Shown here one piece after another: positions 30,113 to 31,117 of a stretch of 31,117 nucleotides of DNA. The position numbers and the translations under genes are program-made. Positions within the stretch are counted from its first letter, which is position 1. Each line of letters begins with the position of its first letter. This stretch comes from Acanthamoeba lenticulata (lineage: Eukaryota > Discosea > Longamoebia > Acanthamoebidae), in assembly GCA_002179805.1 (NCBI GenBank), contig NAVB01000890.1, positions 1-31,117 on the forward strand. Reading direction: 5' to 3'. Under the pieces are notes generated by a model. The model was not told the origin of the DNA. It ran no database searches and saw only the letters and a program-made list of their open reading frames with translations.

Positions 30113-31117
30113 ATGTTGGGCTCCAGCAAGAGTGCTGCCGCTGGGGAGGCCCTCAAGTCGGCCGCGATAGTCGGAGCCGGCGTTAGGAAAGACAGCAAGG
30201 AGAAGGATGAGAGCAGCAAGAAAGAGAAGAAGAAGCGCGAGAAGGAGCTCGAGCGACAGAAGAAGGAAATCGAGAAGGAGAAGCGCGAGCTCGAGAAGCG
30301 CGAGAGGGAACTCGAGAAGAAAAACAAAAAGAAGAAGAAGGGAGAAGAAAAGGTCGAGCAGAACATCAAACGTTCCACCTCTGTCGCCTCTGGGTCACCG
30401 TCGCCCATCCCCTCTCCGCCACCATCTGCTACCTTTTCCGCTACTCTCTCCTCTTCTCCCACATCGTCTTCATCATCTTCGCCTCTCCACGCGAGCTCCC
30501 CCGCTGTTGGGCCCTACGTGCAGAGCGAGCGGCGACGTAGCGGCAGCTGGATCCGGCCGCGCAGCCTCAAGCTCAAGAAACCCACCAGCGTAAGCAAAAA
30601 GGGTGACTCGGCCGACTTTGGAGAGCTCGATACTCTCCAGCATGGTGGTGGTGGCGGGCCCAGCTCGCCGAGCTCTGGCCTGCTGACGCCCACCAGCCGC
30701 GGCCTCGTCGTCCGCGGGCCGCCGTCGCTCGGCCACGACCGCATGGAGGGCGCCGACGGTGCGACCTTGAAGGGCGCAAAGGGCGGCGGCTCGCAAATCA
30801 TGGCGAACGAAGGCGGGGCCGACGGGCGACGGTCGATAGGCGACGTGTCGCTGCTCGACACGCTCAAGCGGCTCAAGTCGAACGACCGCGAGCTGACCGA
30901 ATTCAAAACGCCGCCTACAATCATGCAAGAGCTGCAGGCGTCCACACTCGACCTTATCAAGATCATCTCCGACTGCCTCGTCTTCAACACGCACCTCAAG
31001 GTGACACTTGGCTTTTTGCTCTTCGCTTTCGTTCTTTGTGGAGCTTCGTTCTTTTTGGACATTTTCTTTTCTAATGCGACGTTTCTTTGAGCAGAAACTG
31101 GACCTGTCCGGCTTTGA
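30113..31117 (+). CDS. Protein with charged helix, low-complexity linkers and probable leucine-rich repeats (5' part)
   Basis: Model: 30113-31000, 31095-31117, running off the window. Residues 1-25 are followed by a highly charged Lys/Glu helix at about 26-90 (ELERQKKEIEKEKRELEKRE), a likely single alpha-helix or coiled coil. Ser/Pro-rich and Gly-rich linkers extend to about 245. From about 250 the spacing LLDTLKRLKSNDRELTEF, then ISDCLVFNTHLKKLDLSGF after splicing, resembles ribonuclease-inhibitor or tropomodulin/CARMIL-type leucine-rich repeats. That family call is tentative because only one or two units are visible. The 94-nt intron 31001-31094 is supported by its GT-AG ends and by the Leu-Lys-Lys-Leu-Asp-Leu join it makes. 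The first ATG in frame was used. Confidence 0.7.

Noticed and set aside
1..31117. CRISPR arrays, transposons, tRNA or rRNA genes, viral insertions
   Set aside because: No regular spacer-repeat pattern, terminal inverted repeats, transposase or capsid-like motifs, or tRNA-like box sequences were noticed on reading. A tRNAscan and repeat search would be needed to exclude small cases.

Overview
This window looks like nuclear DNA of an Acanthamoeba-type amoeba, close to A. castellanii. Three things point there: compact GC-rich genes with many short introns (mostly 57-107 nt), donors that are very often GTACG or GTGCG, and gene content. The content includes a three-domain choice-of-anchor-A lectin of the Jonah cyst-wall type and a receptor with kinase, class III cyclase and kinase domains in a row. 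No bacterial operon, rRNA, tRNA, CRISPR array or transposon was recognised. Species identity is inference from memory, not from a search.

Layout. 1-309 (+): 3' end of an ABC transporter. 667-4924 (+): secreted lectin with three CAA domains joined by Ser/Pro/Ala linkers, 13 exons. 5033-7473 (+): NSUN5/Rcm1 rRNA cytosine-5 methyltransferase, 10 exons. 7618-8507 (+): small F-box protein whose C-terminal half resembles a decayed Rho GTPase. 8534-12138 (-): Ser-rich coiled-coil protein of unknown function, 8 exons. 12259-16424 (-): half-size ABCA transporter of the plant type, 22 exons. 16687-22821 (-): receptor with signal peptide, two phosphate-binding-protein-like domains, EGF-like module, one membrane span, kinase, cyclase and kinase, 17 exons. 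23307-28700 (+): P4-ATPase lipid flippase, about 22 exons. 28806-29696 (-): intronless PP1 catalytic subunit. 30113-31117 (+): start of a gene with a charged helix, Ser/Pro-rich linkers and what looks like the first leucine-rich repeats; it runs off the window.

I built the gene models by hand. Homology between conserved motifs fixed the reading frames, and each intron had to be GT-AG and keep the frame. Every complete multi-exon model sums to a multiple of three: 1,089, 561, 206, 1,007, 915, 1,642 and 1,261 (or 1,285) residues. Exon borders in conserved regions are solid. Borders in low-complexity stretches and the 5' ends are less sure.

The genes are independent eukaryotic transcription units, not a pathway. 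Two pairs are divergent with shared upstream DNA (22822-23306 and 29697-30112), and two pairs are tail to tail with very little space (26 and 105 bp). The item most worth pursuing is the mosaic receptor. It joins a bacterial-style solute-binding ectodomain to two apparently intact kinases that flank a cyclase with altered catalytic residues.
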